Source: Silurus meridionalis (taxonomy: Eukaryota > Chordata > Actinopteri > Siluriformes > Siluridae). Taken from it: 64,000 nucleotides of DNA. Position numbers and translations under genes: made by a program. Location: contig NC_060892.1 of assembly GCF_014805685.1 (NCBI RefSeq), positions 20,755,163-20,819,162 on the forward strand, given 5' to 3'. Numbering within the stretch: the first letter of the stretch is position 1; every line of letters starts with the position of its first letter. Below, in pieces: positions 26,455 to 37,282 of this stretch. Under the pieces are notes generated by a model. It searched no databases and had not been told where the DNA came from. It saw only the letters and a list, made by a program, of their open reading frames with translations.

Positions 26455-26577
26455 TAAGTGTTAGTTCAAGTGTTTCAGGAAGACGTTTCACCACCTTGGT
26501 GCCAGAACAGAAAAGAGTCTTGATGTATGCCTTCTTCTTACTCTGAGAGAAGGTGGGAATAGTCAAACAGTGCTAGA
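26455..26577 (-). mobile_element. L2-type LINE fragment
   Basis: ttcaggaagacg, ccaccttggtgccagaacag and ctctgagagaaggtggg match the end of the L2 coding region at 30669-30860. Only about 120 bp remain. Confidence 0.65.
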
Positions 26578-28045
26578 AGACATACTATATGCAGTTTGTT
26601 TCAGTCTTGCAGTAAGGATACAGTGAGGATACAGTGTAGTATATAGTATTCCACTGTGTTACATACAGTAGCTTTATATTTTGCTGCATACTGGTCTTAT
26701 GTAGCCTTGCGTACAGTATTCCCAGAATAACACCGCTGATTTTACTTGGAAGAAATGCATCCTTGTTACACTTGTAATAATTGGCTTATTTCTTCCAAAA
26801 TACGAAGACACAATAAAATAAAGCAGCACAAGAAACAACATGAGAGCATTTTTGGCTCTAAGTCATGTGTCTCATCCTGTAGACTGACAGCCTGTGTGTT
26901 ATTTTCGAATTGCTCCACTTTTTTGGCTCTGGTCCTGTCATGGCGAGATAACACACCAAATGCAGCTGGTTCCTGGTGTCAATAAAACCCATTTTACGCA
27001 TAATTTTTTCCATTAGAGACAGAACGATAAACTGCGGTGTCGAAAAACTGCATGAGTGAACACATTAGCTACAGCCGGTGCGTCATTAACAGCACCAACA
27101 GAGAGTCACAATCGGCAAAAGTGAAACATAATGTACACGATTGTCACAACCTGTTTACTGCACCCTTCCTTTAATAGAGTGATAATTGCCATGTGATTGG
27201 ACACAACTGATCCTCTATATGCAATTAGTTTTTAAATAAGCACAGCCCAAAATACAACCATGTCATGCTACTGTATATCCGTATATAAATACATATCCGG
27301 CGTCTCATTTGTACTCCACATAGTATGCGCTAGAATGTGAAATTACTCCGGCTCTCTCTTTTTTTGTATTCATTGACAGGTTTAATAAAAATTCATTAAA
27401 TGAAGAAAAGGGAGGAAAAGCGCAGCTATTATTTCTGAGCGTGATGATTGTATTATTTGAAATAATGGTTCTTTTTGTGTTCAAACCCTCATCGATGGCG
27501 AATTTAAGATAATTGCAGGTAGCATAAAAGCTGGTATTTGCGTATGTATCAATTTGCTCCTCTTTTTTGATTTTAATCAGGGTATAATTATATATTTTTA
27601 TAATGCTCTTGGCATCTTGCCTTTGTGTTCGATTTAATCCGATGACCTTTTGTCCATTTTCTCATTTCTGCCTTTGACCTTTAGTCAGGCTTTTTTTTTG
27701 GTATGTTTAAATTATATGCCTTTAAAAGAAATACTGTTGGTATCAAAATCTTGCAGTTCTGAAACTCAAATTAAAACACAGAAGTAAAACAGGCATATTA
27801 GATAGCATATTTATTGTAAGACACCTGGGTACTTCTTCAAATACAATATAACATTAATTAGTAAAATCTACATGTGTCGCTATGTGTACCAAGCCTTGAC
27901 TCCAGGTCACTACCTATGCCAGTGGTCATGGAGATACGAAGAGTATATGATCGCAGAAATAGTGCCAAAGGTCTTTCCTGTATTGCTGGATGTGAATAAT
28001 CAGAAAGCAGTTGTTAACCCCTTTATATCTCTACACTACTCTCAC
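26578..28045. other. single-copy DNA, no gene supported
   Basis: Includes the possible regulatory block at 27330-27690. Short open frames near 26746-26985 and 27872-28054 have no splice context. Confidence 0.3.
27330..27690. promoter_or_regulatory. candidate conserved enhancer-like element
   Basis: High-complexity AT-rich stretch with clustered homeodomain-type cores (tttaataaaaattcattaaa, tattatttgaaataatgg, gattttaatcag, ataattatat) and no transposon signature. This texture is typical of conserved developmental enhancers, but conservation has not been tested. Confidence 0.28.
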
Positions 28046-28331
28046 CAGGCATAACATTATGACATTATAACCGGTAAATGAATAACACTAGTTAAGTCTT
28101 TATCATGACACCTGTTAGTAGGTATATAAGGCAGAAAGTGAACATTTTGTTCTTAAACTTGATTTGTTAAAATTAGGAAAAATGGGCAAGCGTAAGGATT
28201 TGAGCAAGTTTGGGCCAAATTGTGTGGGTCAGAGCATCTCCGAAACTGCAGCTCTTGTGGGGTGTTCCTGGTCTGCAGTGGTTAGAACCAACCAACACAA
28301 TATTAGGCAGAATGTCATAATGTTATGCCTG
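28046..28331 (+). mobile_element. deleted Tc1-like element with transposase N-terminus
   Basis: Starts caggcataacattatgac and ends gtcataatgttatgcctg, an excellent inverted repeat. Between them the plus strand encodes MGKRKDLSKFGPNCVGQSIS, then ETAALVGCSWSAVVRTNQH, the helix-turn-helix start of a Tc1 transposase with small deletions. The catalytic part is missing; the 286-bp copy is dead. Confidence 0.8.
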
Positions 28332-28363
28332 ATCAGTGGCCATGAAGTTATGCCTGGCCAGTG

Positions 28364-28640
28364 TATATGCTCAAAGGTTTATAGACACCTAAGCATTACA
28401 CTCTTTTATGTGTGTTTCTTCCCCAAAGGAACCAAGAAGCCAAACCCTGCTGTTCTTTGTGCACAAAGTGAGCTCCATTAAGACATGATATGTTAGGGTT
28501 GGAGTGAATATATAAATACAGAGTACGACATGCAGTGAAATGCTTTATCCCTATAGCCATCATCCAAAATCTAGTGGAAAGCCTTCCCAAAAAAGTTAAA
28601 CTATTTCAAACAGCAAATAACAACACTGATGTTCATGTGG
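28364..28640. mobile_element. Tc1-like non-autonomous remnant
   Basis: Begins tatatgctcaaaggtttata, matching in reverse complement the end of the element at 61765, and later contains ccaaaatctagtggaaagcc, a stretch also found in the 61.6 kb copy. Internally deleted. Confidence 0.5.
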
Positions 28641-29639
28641 TTGAATGGAAAGCATAGAGTTTTCCCCTTCTACTAGTAAAGTAGTGTTGCTTGTGTAGCT
28701 ACTGTTAGTAGCGCTGTTACTGTTAATAGTTTGATTACAGCCATGCACCAATAATAAATTTAATTACTCTTCTACCGTCAGTTTGCGGTTTCATTAAGTG
28801 TATGGACTTTCACAGAGTTCTTTTTACATGTTAGTGAGTAAGTAATAAGTAATGAATTACTCAATGGATTCACAATTTTTTTTTACTAAATTGCCAGAAG
28901 TGCTTTTTATTCCGGTACTAAAGCATTAATGCAGGAAAAGCCGAAGGTGCTTGGAGGAGAGTTCTTATATATAAATAAACACCCTGATTTAGATCAGTTT
29001 TGAGGGAGATTTGTAATCTGACAACTGTAAATTGTGTCTCAATTTCAGGCTCTTTTTAAACTAATATGAAGAACATGGATCCTGTGATGTGGGGTATGTG
29101 TAATCTAATATTAACCTCTCTGCTGCCTGGGTTTCAAAATGCTTGACCTTTATAACTTAACATCCTGTACTGTGGGAGACTGCCAGCTGTCTCATCACCA
29201 AACAGAAATATCAAGCATAAAAGGCCAATAGCTAATAAGCTGGACTGAAGTTAATCAAATGTACTAATTTTTTTTTTTACATTTATATATAATTTTAACA
29301 TATATATATATAGTCATTACGATAATCACCTCAAGCTGAAATAAATTGTTGGGTGTTAATATGCTAGATATTCCTAGAACTTGGCGTTTCAAAAACTCTT
29401 AAAAACATTTTTTCATGCATGTGAACTGGATTATGGCAAATATAGATTACAAAATTGACAACACTTCAACATGGATACTTCTTTTATCAACAAGCTAATT
29501 TTGAAAGCCAGCAGGGTAAAGATGCAATATGTGCTGCATCCCCAGAGAATGAACAACGATTTGAGATACAAATAATGTATTTACAAACATATTACCATAC
29601 CAAGCTCTGACCGATACTGGCAAATCCAGGGTTATTAGA
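28641..29639. other. single-copy DNA, no gene supported
   Basis: AT-rich. 28970-29250 is high-complexity and could be regulatory. A short TA run lies at 29300-29311. Confidence 0.3.
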
Positions 29640-30060
29640 TTGACTCCAGTCAGTTGCCCTGACTCCAATTATCACCAAATTGTTTTGAGAATGGCACAAA
29701 TCAAAACCATCACCCCCCTGAGCTCTGCCAACACTGGTTTACATATAGATCAAACAGATCAATGGAGAGCATAGTCATTGGTGCACACCAGACAATCCTC
29801 ACACATCCGGAGCAACAAAACCCATGTGTGAATGTTGCTGTTTGTTTTTCCTCAGTTCTGTTTTCAATACGATCATCACTCACAAACCGGTCGACAATCT
29901 CTGCAGACTTGGCCTCTACACATAATGTTGCTTGTGGATTATGCACTTCTTACCGGACATTTTAAACCCATCCCCTGAATGCCACAAGGGTGTGTCCTCA
30001 GCCCTCTCCTTTGCTCTCTTTTAATATATGAGTGCAAACCTCCAAAAGAGTAGTCAGGGA
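29640..30060 (+). mobile_element. Rex1/CR1-type LINE reverse-transcriptase fragment
   Basis: In one plus frame the translation follows the family RT: CFENGTNQNHHPPELC, TYRSNRSMESIVIGAHQTIL, VNVAVCFSSVLFSIRSSL (the usual site of the first catalytic aspartate, here Cys). A frame change is then followed by a diverged TPQGC-like segment near 29985. The YxDD segment is missing. The frame is broken by stops, so it is long dead. Confidence 0.6.
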
Positions 30061-30499
30061 TTTTTTCAACAACGCTGGTGGGTCTGATTTCAGGAAACAA
30101 CAAGATGTCTGCAGGGGTTGGGTGCTTATACTGCTTATAAACTAAAAAAAATAAATGAAAGGTTTATTTTAAGACTTCAATTTAACTATTAGCACACAAT
30201 CTTAGTTAAACACTGATTGCTTTCTATTAAAATGTTCATGAGCCCAAATTCTTCTTTTCAACTACTTCAAAACAATTGCGCTTATTGGCCATGGGTGTTG
30301 TAGCATGTTAAAATCAGGAATTTCTACCATCATTTATTACTCACAAAATGTTATACTTGCAGTTAAACTGATGCAGAACTGGATGTTGTGCTAAATAGGT
30401 ACCACCAAGCGGCCCTGATTAGTGGCATGTTGCATGCTATAACAGTTTTTTCCACTCATAAATAAAAAGAATGATTTTGCACAATGTAGTTAAGTAGAA

Positions 30500-31747
30500 T
30501 GTAAGATTTACATTTTACATTTACATTTGCGGCATTTAGCAGACGCCCTTATCCAGAGCGACATACAAAAGTGCTTTAAATCTCTAGCAATGAATAAATC
30601 TACACTGGTACGCAAGATTACAAACTCAATATAAATATAACTCGAATTCTACAAACTTGGAAAAAGTGCTAATTTAGGTATTTCAGGAAGAGGTAGGTCT
30701 TCAGTCGTCGCTTAAAGATAATCAGGGACTCTGCTGTACGGACATCTAGGGGAAGTTCATTCCACCACCTCGGTGCCAGAACAGAGAAGAGCCTTGAAGT
30801 GTACTTACCTCTAATTCTGAGAGAAGGTGGTACCAGTCGAGCAGTGCTGGAGGATTTTAGACAGTGTGGTGCAGTGTGAGATGTGATGAGGTCACTGAGG
30901 TAAGATGGTGCTGGTGCATTTTTGGCTTTGTAGGCAAGCATCAGTGTTTTGAATCTGATACGTGCAGCTACTGGAAGCCAGTGAAGGGAGCGCAGCAGTG
31001 GGGTGGTGTGGGAAAACTTGGGCTGATTGAACACAAGTCGTGCAGCTGCATTTTGGATCATTTGCAGTGGACGAATAGTGTTCAGGGGAAGACCTGCCAG
31101 CAGAGAGTTGCAGTAGTCAAGTCTTGAAATGACAAGAGACTGAACAAGCACCTGGGCAGCCTGTATGGACAGAAATGGTTAAATCCTTCGGATGTTATAG
31201 AGAAGAAATCGACAAGAACGAGCAACATTAGCGACATGTGGGAAAAAAGACAGTTCATTGTCCATAGTTACCCCAAGGTTATGAGCAGTGGCTGAAGGGG
31301 AGAGCAGAGAGTCATAAAGTGTTATTTGGAGATCTTGACCTGGGGATGAATCACCTGGGATGACCAGCAGTTCTGTTTTGCTGGGGTTGAGTTTAAGTTG
31401 GTGAGCACTTATCCATAAAGATATGTCTGACAAGCATGCTGAGATCCGAGCGGAAGCTGTGGTATCTGATGGAGGGAAAGAAAAGATAAGTTGAGTGTCA
31501 TCTGCATAGCAGTGATAAGAAAACCCATGTGAGGATATGACTTCACCAATGGAGTGGGTATAGAGGGAGAAAAGGAGGGACCAAGTACAGAGCCTTGTGG
31601 GACACCAGTGGTGAGTCTGCATTGGGCAGATGTGGATCCCCTCCATGTTACCTGGTATGAGCAACCTTCCAGGTAGGAAGCAAATTATTCCCATGCTGTT
31701 CTGCAGATACCAAGGCTCTTGAGGGTTGACAATGATACACAAAGATA
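30500..31747 (-). mobile_element. L2-type LINE, 5'-truncated, nearly intact RT end
   Basis: The minus strand encodes the 3' part of an L2 reverse transcriptase. One open frame (31754-31179) contains [20 protein letters not shown] with the catalytic YADD at 31508-31497. A second (31151-30669) carries [16 protein letters not shown] and WLPVAARIRFKTLMLAYKAK. The two are in the same frame, separated by a single stop after NIRRI. The 3' tail at 30500-30590 has the conserved gcatttagcagacgcccttatc pattern and TGTAAA repeats. The 5' part of the element is missing, and the 5' edge lies next to a 22-bp tandem duplication (31726-31769). It cannot make a working protein. Confidence 0.85.
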
Positions 31748-31919
31748 TTGACAATGATACACAAAGATATTTGACTTTGATATGTAGTTAAGTTAAAATA
31801 AAAGTCTCCCCAAATGGAAATACCTAGGTAGAATACAGATACGTCAAAAAGCTTTTTTTAAAAGTACAGTAGCAAATTATATTTATTTTGTTACTGTCAC
31901 TGTTCACATCACAGAAGTT

Positions 31920-32450
31920 CTGACATCTCTCAAAATAATCTACCTAGTGAAAAGTACTGAACAGAGTCCATTGGGGAATGGGAAGGTCTGCCAACTACTA
32001 CTGCTCTTGACAGTACTTTAAAAAATATTATACAAAATAGACTCTCCTACTGCATAGCAGTATGGTATACCCACTACTGTTGAAAACTAACAAAACCAAA
32101 GGTAGCTCAGTGTATCATTGGGACTGAGCTGTCTAGCCAATCTATGGCAGCTGACAACATGAGATAGCTCATAGCATCTTTTAAAGATCTGTTTCACCCA
32201 GCCCACCAGTTGTTTGTTCCTCTGCTATCTGGTATGTGCTAGGCTCTATACATGGACTAACAGGCTACAGATCAGTTTTGCTCTAGGAGCTCTAACTTCC
32301 ACCAGCTGCATTTATTCCAATAATGAATGGGCTGCTGAATACAATCACAAGACCCTGCCCTGCATCAAACTCAAACCCCCTTCACCCCAAATGCTGCAAA
32401 TCTCAGAAAGCACAGTGCAATATGAAAACAATATAAAACAAAATAATTGT
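31920..32450 (+). mobile_element. Rex1/CR1-type LINE 3' fragment
   Basis: Plus-strand translation gives YCIAVWYTHYC, CIIGTELSSQSMAADN and DLFHPAHQLFVPLLSG, matching the C-terminal region of Rex1/CR1 RT polyproteins, with several stops. It probably belongs to the same copy as 29640-30060, split by the L2 element in between. Confidence 0.5.
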
Positions 32451-32501
32451 GCAACATAGATTTAATATACACTTGCTTGGTATCTCCTAATTGAAGTCAG
32501 A

Positions 32502-32504
<3 letters not shown>

Positions 32505-32564
<60 letters not shown>
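32505..32564. repeat. (TA)30 microsatellite
   Basis: Uninterrupted TA array of about 60 bp. Confidence 0.95.
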
Positions 32565-32569
<5 letters not shown>

Positions 32570-33938
32570 TATATGTGAACATATATGTAATTCTATTGGT
32601 TGCTTAAGACATGTATAATCTAATCTAATATAATATATGTACAAACATTTGGAAACGTTTTTTTTTACTTAATCTCTAATGTTTCTATACATGTGTATAT
32701 AAAAAATGTATACATGTGTATATTATACAGCATATTATATAAGATACTGAATGTTGAGTAATAAAATCAGTTACTATGTGAAACTAGTGTCACATAGATA
32801 TAGATGCCATTTATGTATTTCATATATTTAAAACTTATATTTAACTTACATGAAAAGCACTCAAAAATAATTCTCACCACAAATTGAAATTAAGCAAAAA
32901 ATTCAAATAAGGCACATATACATGCAATAAAATAACTATTATTGTTCCAAATTACTATTTTATAACATGAATATAATAAATCTAAAAACAACCTGATCAG
33001 ATATTAAATTCCATACACTATACTTGATTTGCTGCCGGAAGGCGAATGTAGATGTTGCGCATGCCCCTTAAAGTCACAAACCCCCCCCAAAAAAACATAC
33101 TAAATAAATAAATACTAAGTTTTAACTTTTGTGATTAAATATTTTTTGTATATGTATTTTTTTTTTCACCTGTCAAAATTTGCTAATTCATTTTAACAGC
33201 ACTAATGTTATAAACGCACAATTAATGCAGTGGCATTTCTGTTTGGCCATTTTACTTAAAAATATAAATAAATCAATATGAAAGAGATGAAATTTAATCC
33301 GACAATCAAAACCGTCCGTGTGGAAGCAGAGCAAAAGTTCCATTTGGTGCCTATTTACAAGAATATTTTGTCTTCATGCATTATGTTGAGCATGGTTTCA
33401 TTAATAATAAACATACATTTGCATAAACTATCCATATTTGTTGATTAGCCATGTTAACTTAAGAATTAAAAACTTAATTTAATTAAAGTATTAATTTAAG
33501 GTACATTTAGAACAGATAAAAATGTGCGATTAAGTTGTGATTAATTGAGTTAATATTTTAATTGATTGACAGCCCTAATATACTGTATATAAATATACAT
33601 TATATTTTATTTTATACATATTATACATATACATATTACATATATACATATATATTTTTGTACGTATATATGTATCATGTATCCTAAATATGTGTATTAG
33701 GGAAAATATATCCTACATATATGAAAACGGTCATTTTGTCATTTTTGAAAGTATCTGACAGTTTCAAACATGAACATGTATGGAATTATACTTTGCATAT
33801 ATTGCCATATATCAGATTTCTGTATATAATATATATTATATCTCTTATATTTTCTATTTAGTGTTTTTTCAGCCTCATCACATTACACCATTCATTTTAG
33901 ATCACCTTGTTCATTGTCTTATATGGTTATATTATATA
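32565..33938. other. AT-rich single-copy DNA, no gene seen
   Basis: Very AT-rich with dispersed short TATACAT-type runs (33590-33700). Nothing coding was recognised. Confidence 0.35.
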
Positions 33939-34571
33939 CCGTAATTTCTGGACTATTAAGCGCACCCAACTATAAGCCGCAAATTTCAATTTGAATTTCA
34001 CAAAGATTTTTATTTTGAACATAAATAAGCCGCACCTGTCTATAAGCCTATAAGTCTATACCTACATTGAAACTAATGAACTTTACACAGGCTTTAACGA
34101 AAGACAGTGCCTGTTACACGGCTTGTATCTAAACAGTAGCCTACCAAGAAAGTCATTGTTCACTGTCTTCCTCCTTCCTTTCACAACTATTTCTCTTGAG
34201 AGTTTTTCTTTTGGCATCATCGTGCGTTTAAAAATCACCATCGGTGAATCATTTCTCCCGATGCCGTGCAGCTCAGAACACAGGTGAAGTGTGTTTTTCA
34301 TGCCCGGTTGTTTCCAGCGTGACGAATGATTCGCATTTCCTGTTGACAGTCCGAGTGAGCGGCAGGTCAAACGTCTGAGGAACCGCATCCATATTTACGA
34401 TGTGGTGCGGCCCGATTCAGTGGGAGCGCGATTTAATATTAAGAGTTTCATTTGTTCACCTGAACCCGTCCTGCAATTTCATTGGTCTAATGTTATGGGG
34501 CTCAGTTTTTTGACTTGAAGCTGGTGAAACCGGGAAAAACCCAGGAAAAATCCATAAATTAGCTGCTTCGA
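33939..34571 (-). mobile_element. pogo-like transposon with transposase remnant
   Basis: A TA (33937-33938) precedes ccgtaatttctggactatta, the terminal sequence of a common fish pogo-type element; the sequence near 34545-34571 (ccataaattagctgcttcg) fits its other side, but the final terminus is lost. On the minus strand 34388-34083 encodes HSSRWKQPGMKNTLHLCSEL, then PMVIFKRTMMPKEKLSREIV, the DDE-transposase region after the first acidic residue. The frame is disrupted. Confidence 0.7.
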
Positions 34572-34791
34572 TATATTTTTTACTGTTTATACTGATACTT
34601 TGTGCTGCTGAGGATTGGTGACAATGAATATTGTACACAGTAAAATGACAATAAAAACTGCAAATAAAAAAATGCACGAAACCATAGTATTATAATGGAT
34701 GGATTTTCAATGTTCTCAATACGTGTTGTGCATCTGTATTGGTCAAGCAAGTTTGACCATCACACAGGAGGAGAATTTGACAATGACTTAC

Positions 34792-34938
34792 CAAGAAGGC
34801 CTTTACATGCCTGTTCAATATTTCACCATTAGGAGATTTGACAGCTGCAACACTGAACATGCTATTAAGTCCTTTTAATTGATCCAGAATGTCACAGCCC
34901 TGCTTGTTAATTTTCAGAAGGCTCACAAGGCTCACAAC
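34792..34938 (-). CDS. internal exon of an unidentified host gene
   Basis: A 147-nt stretch on the minus strand with strong splice sites on both sides: a pyrimidine-rich acceptor (ccctgtcccacctgcacag) before 34938 and a perfect GTAAGT donor directly after 34792. The exon is 49 codons, phase 0 at both ends, fully open, starting VVSLVSLLKINKQGC and ending EILNRHVKAFL. The leucine-rich helical texture recalls armadillo/HEAT-type repeats, but I could not match it to a named protein. Stops occur in the other two frames. The flanks are non-coding, and a pogo element lies about 220 bp downstream, inside the presumed intron. If real, much of this window is intron of a minus-strand gene. An upstream candidate (minus strand from about 35395, SHFDILEVLSDL) has a good acceptor but no donor and meets a stop. 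Confidence 0.5.
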
Positions 34939-36384
34939 CTGTGCAGGTGGGACAGGGCAGGGGGGATGTTAATAAGTCCAATATTCTGTTATTTGACTGG
35001 CTATTGGTTGAATGTTATATTTTTCTGGATGTGAATTCTTACCCTAGTCTGGTTCAGTGTCCTCTGGGATACTGTAATACCTGATTCGTTGGAACGTAAC
35101 CTCTGCTGTCTCCAAGGCAGTGGGAAGTTTATGCATATGTATTAGGCAGCAATTTTTTTTAGTCCCTCATGCTGATCAGTGAAAGTAGTTGCATTACACA
35201 AATGAAAATTGTTTTTGCTATGAGGTTGAAGTGGTGCTGTTATCAAGGCTAGCCCATTCTGCATGTTTCTAAATCCAGACTATATCTTAATATTACCCAT
35301 TAAGATATATTCTCAATTTAGAAAAAAAAATACAAACTGGGTCAATGTTGAGTTTCAGTCAAGTCTGAGAGCACTTCCAAAATGTCAAAGTGGCTCTGGA
35401 AGGAAAAAGTGGATTTTTAAACACTGATCATTAACTCAAATTAAACATTTGACAAAGAGTCAAACTCAGCCATCAGAAGAATAACAAGTTTTACAATCAT
35501 AATGATCATAATTACAAGATTTATCTCTTTTGAACTTATAAAGGCAGTCTGATAAATGATGACATTATATGTGACATTACACTAAGAGCACACTCTTATG
35601 AAGAACATTTGGCCTTATTTTTTCCTAGACACATTTGATCGAAGGAATGCAAATTGTGTGCTATTTCAGGGTATGCTTTTGTATGCTGTATTTTGCTGGC
35701 AATCTGAATAAAAGATGAATTAAGCAGCCTGATTAAAGCCAACAGTATAGAATTATATCTTTTATATCTAAGGATAAAAACTTTGCCTGTCATTGTTCAT
35801 TGCTTTTGTAATTGCTAGCTGTAATTTTATGTTTAACCTATGCACAAGAGTAACCGTTACATGGCCCAAACAGTTAAGTATTTAAAAGTCATTCCTGTTT
35901 TATTTATTTATTTATTTTCCTCTGACTTCCTTTTAATAGAAAGCACTTATGGAAACTATTTGGCCTCATTTCCTGCCAGTGTTCCAACAAAAGCATGTAT
36001 ATTAATGACTGCTTTCACCACATCATGCTTTATTCAAATACAAACCAGTCTTATTCATGAATATGCTTGTCTGGGTAGTTTAAATATGCCATCCCTTTAA
36101 AACTATGGCACAGTATTAAGGGAAAAATAAAAACAGAGCACTTGTTTAGATTACAAAATTTGGGCCCTAAAACATTCTAATAAAACAAATATCTGTGTAG
36201 TAAAAATATAACTACATTGATTATTAAATCAATCAATTTGGAATTCACATGTCTGTGGTCCATATCCGCAGCCAGCTCACTTATTACAGTGAGAGTTGAC
36301 CATGATATAATTTATTCATTTATGTTTACCTTTGAGTTCAGTGAAAAAAGTGGTGCTGCTGTTTGTTAGTACCCAGTGGCTGTG
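34939..36384. other. presumed intron or intergenic DNA
   Basis: Upstream of the candidate exon on the minus strand. An acceptor-like tract ccactttttccttccag ends at about 35396 on the minus strand, but the following frame stops after 17 codons without a clear donor. 35600-35790 is AT-rich with homeodomain-type cores. Confidence 0.3.
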
Positions 36385-36623
36385 AATTTCACACCAAGGC
36401 CTTCAGTGGTGTCCTACTAGAATCGATCCACCTCTAAATACATCATTATGACGCCACAGCTATAGAAACCATCAATATTATACAGAATTACGCAGTAAAA
36501 CAAAGAGCTACATCATTGACAATTATCTCATACAGCAAAAAAATGAATGGCATTACTAAAGCAAGAAAGCAATGAACACAATTCAACAAGTCTCGTTTTC
36601 ACCACCCACATACATTATCTCTG
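36385..36623. mobile_element. repeat family A, copy 2, left part
   Basis: Matches 14186-14420 (agtggtgtcctac, ctatagaaaccatca, aatgaacacaattca). It is cut at 36623 by the LTR insertion and resumes at 37040. Confidence 0.7.
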
Positions 36624-37039
36624 TGTCAGGCTGACGACGCGGAAGCGGAAATAACTGGAGCATTGTCTTTATTCAAACAAAACAGTTCAACAAACAAACA
36701 CTCACTGCTGCCGAGGGCGAGAAAACAACCAAAGAATATCCGCTCGAGACGAGTAATCCAAAAATGATACCTAGAGTCCGAAACGAAAGTAAACGGCAGC
36801 GGCTAAGAGTAATCCAGAAGGAACAGAACCAGGATACACAACCAGCGGGGAATGCTGGCGGTCGAGCAGCCACGGATATCACCAGCATGACAATACAAGA
36901 ACCGACAGCATGTGACTCGAGAACGTGAGTCTATATAGTCTGAACCCTAACGAGTCACAGCTGTCGGTGTTCAGGCAGGCACTGGATAATGAGGAACCAT
37001 GAGAGCTACTGAGGGGGGCGTGGCAGGGGAATCCTGACA
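36624..37039 (-). mobile_element. Gypsy-like LTR, flanked by 5-bp target duplication
   Basis: On the minus strand the 416-bp unit starts TGTCAGGATTCC and ends AGCCTGACA. It carries a TATA-like box (plus 36931-36938, ctatatag) and a polyadenylation signal AATAAA (complement of about 36668-36674). The 5-mer ctctg flanks it at 36619-36623 and 37040-37044. It sits inside repeat family A. No internal region lies on its left, so on its own it looks like a solo LTR; see the composite to its right. Confidence 0.85.
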
Positions 37040-37282
37040 CTCTGCCACAAGCATCGATATTAACCTCATAAAACGACCCAGGGGTTTTTCCGTGCATTAA
37101 GGCAAATTGTGTTTTTTTTGTGCAAATTGTACAGGAAAGAAAACACAAAGGTAAAAATGGTTCGTGAATAAGCTAACAACCGTTTTTAACTATTTTGGCT
37201 TAGCTTTCTTCACAATGTCCGGCTTTACTTGAAAAGTCTCTCTTGAAAATATATCTGCGACCAAATATATCTGAATATATAT
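37040..37282. mobile_element. repeat family A, copy 2, right part
   Basis: Continues family A after the LTR (tattaacctcataaaacgac, cgtgcattaaggc). It stops abruptly at an LTR end fragment near 37283. The same 240 bp recur almost unchanged at 39060-39300, evidence of duplication. Confidence 0.75.
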
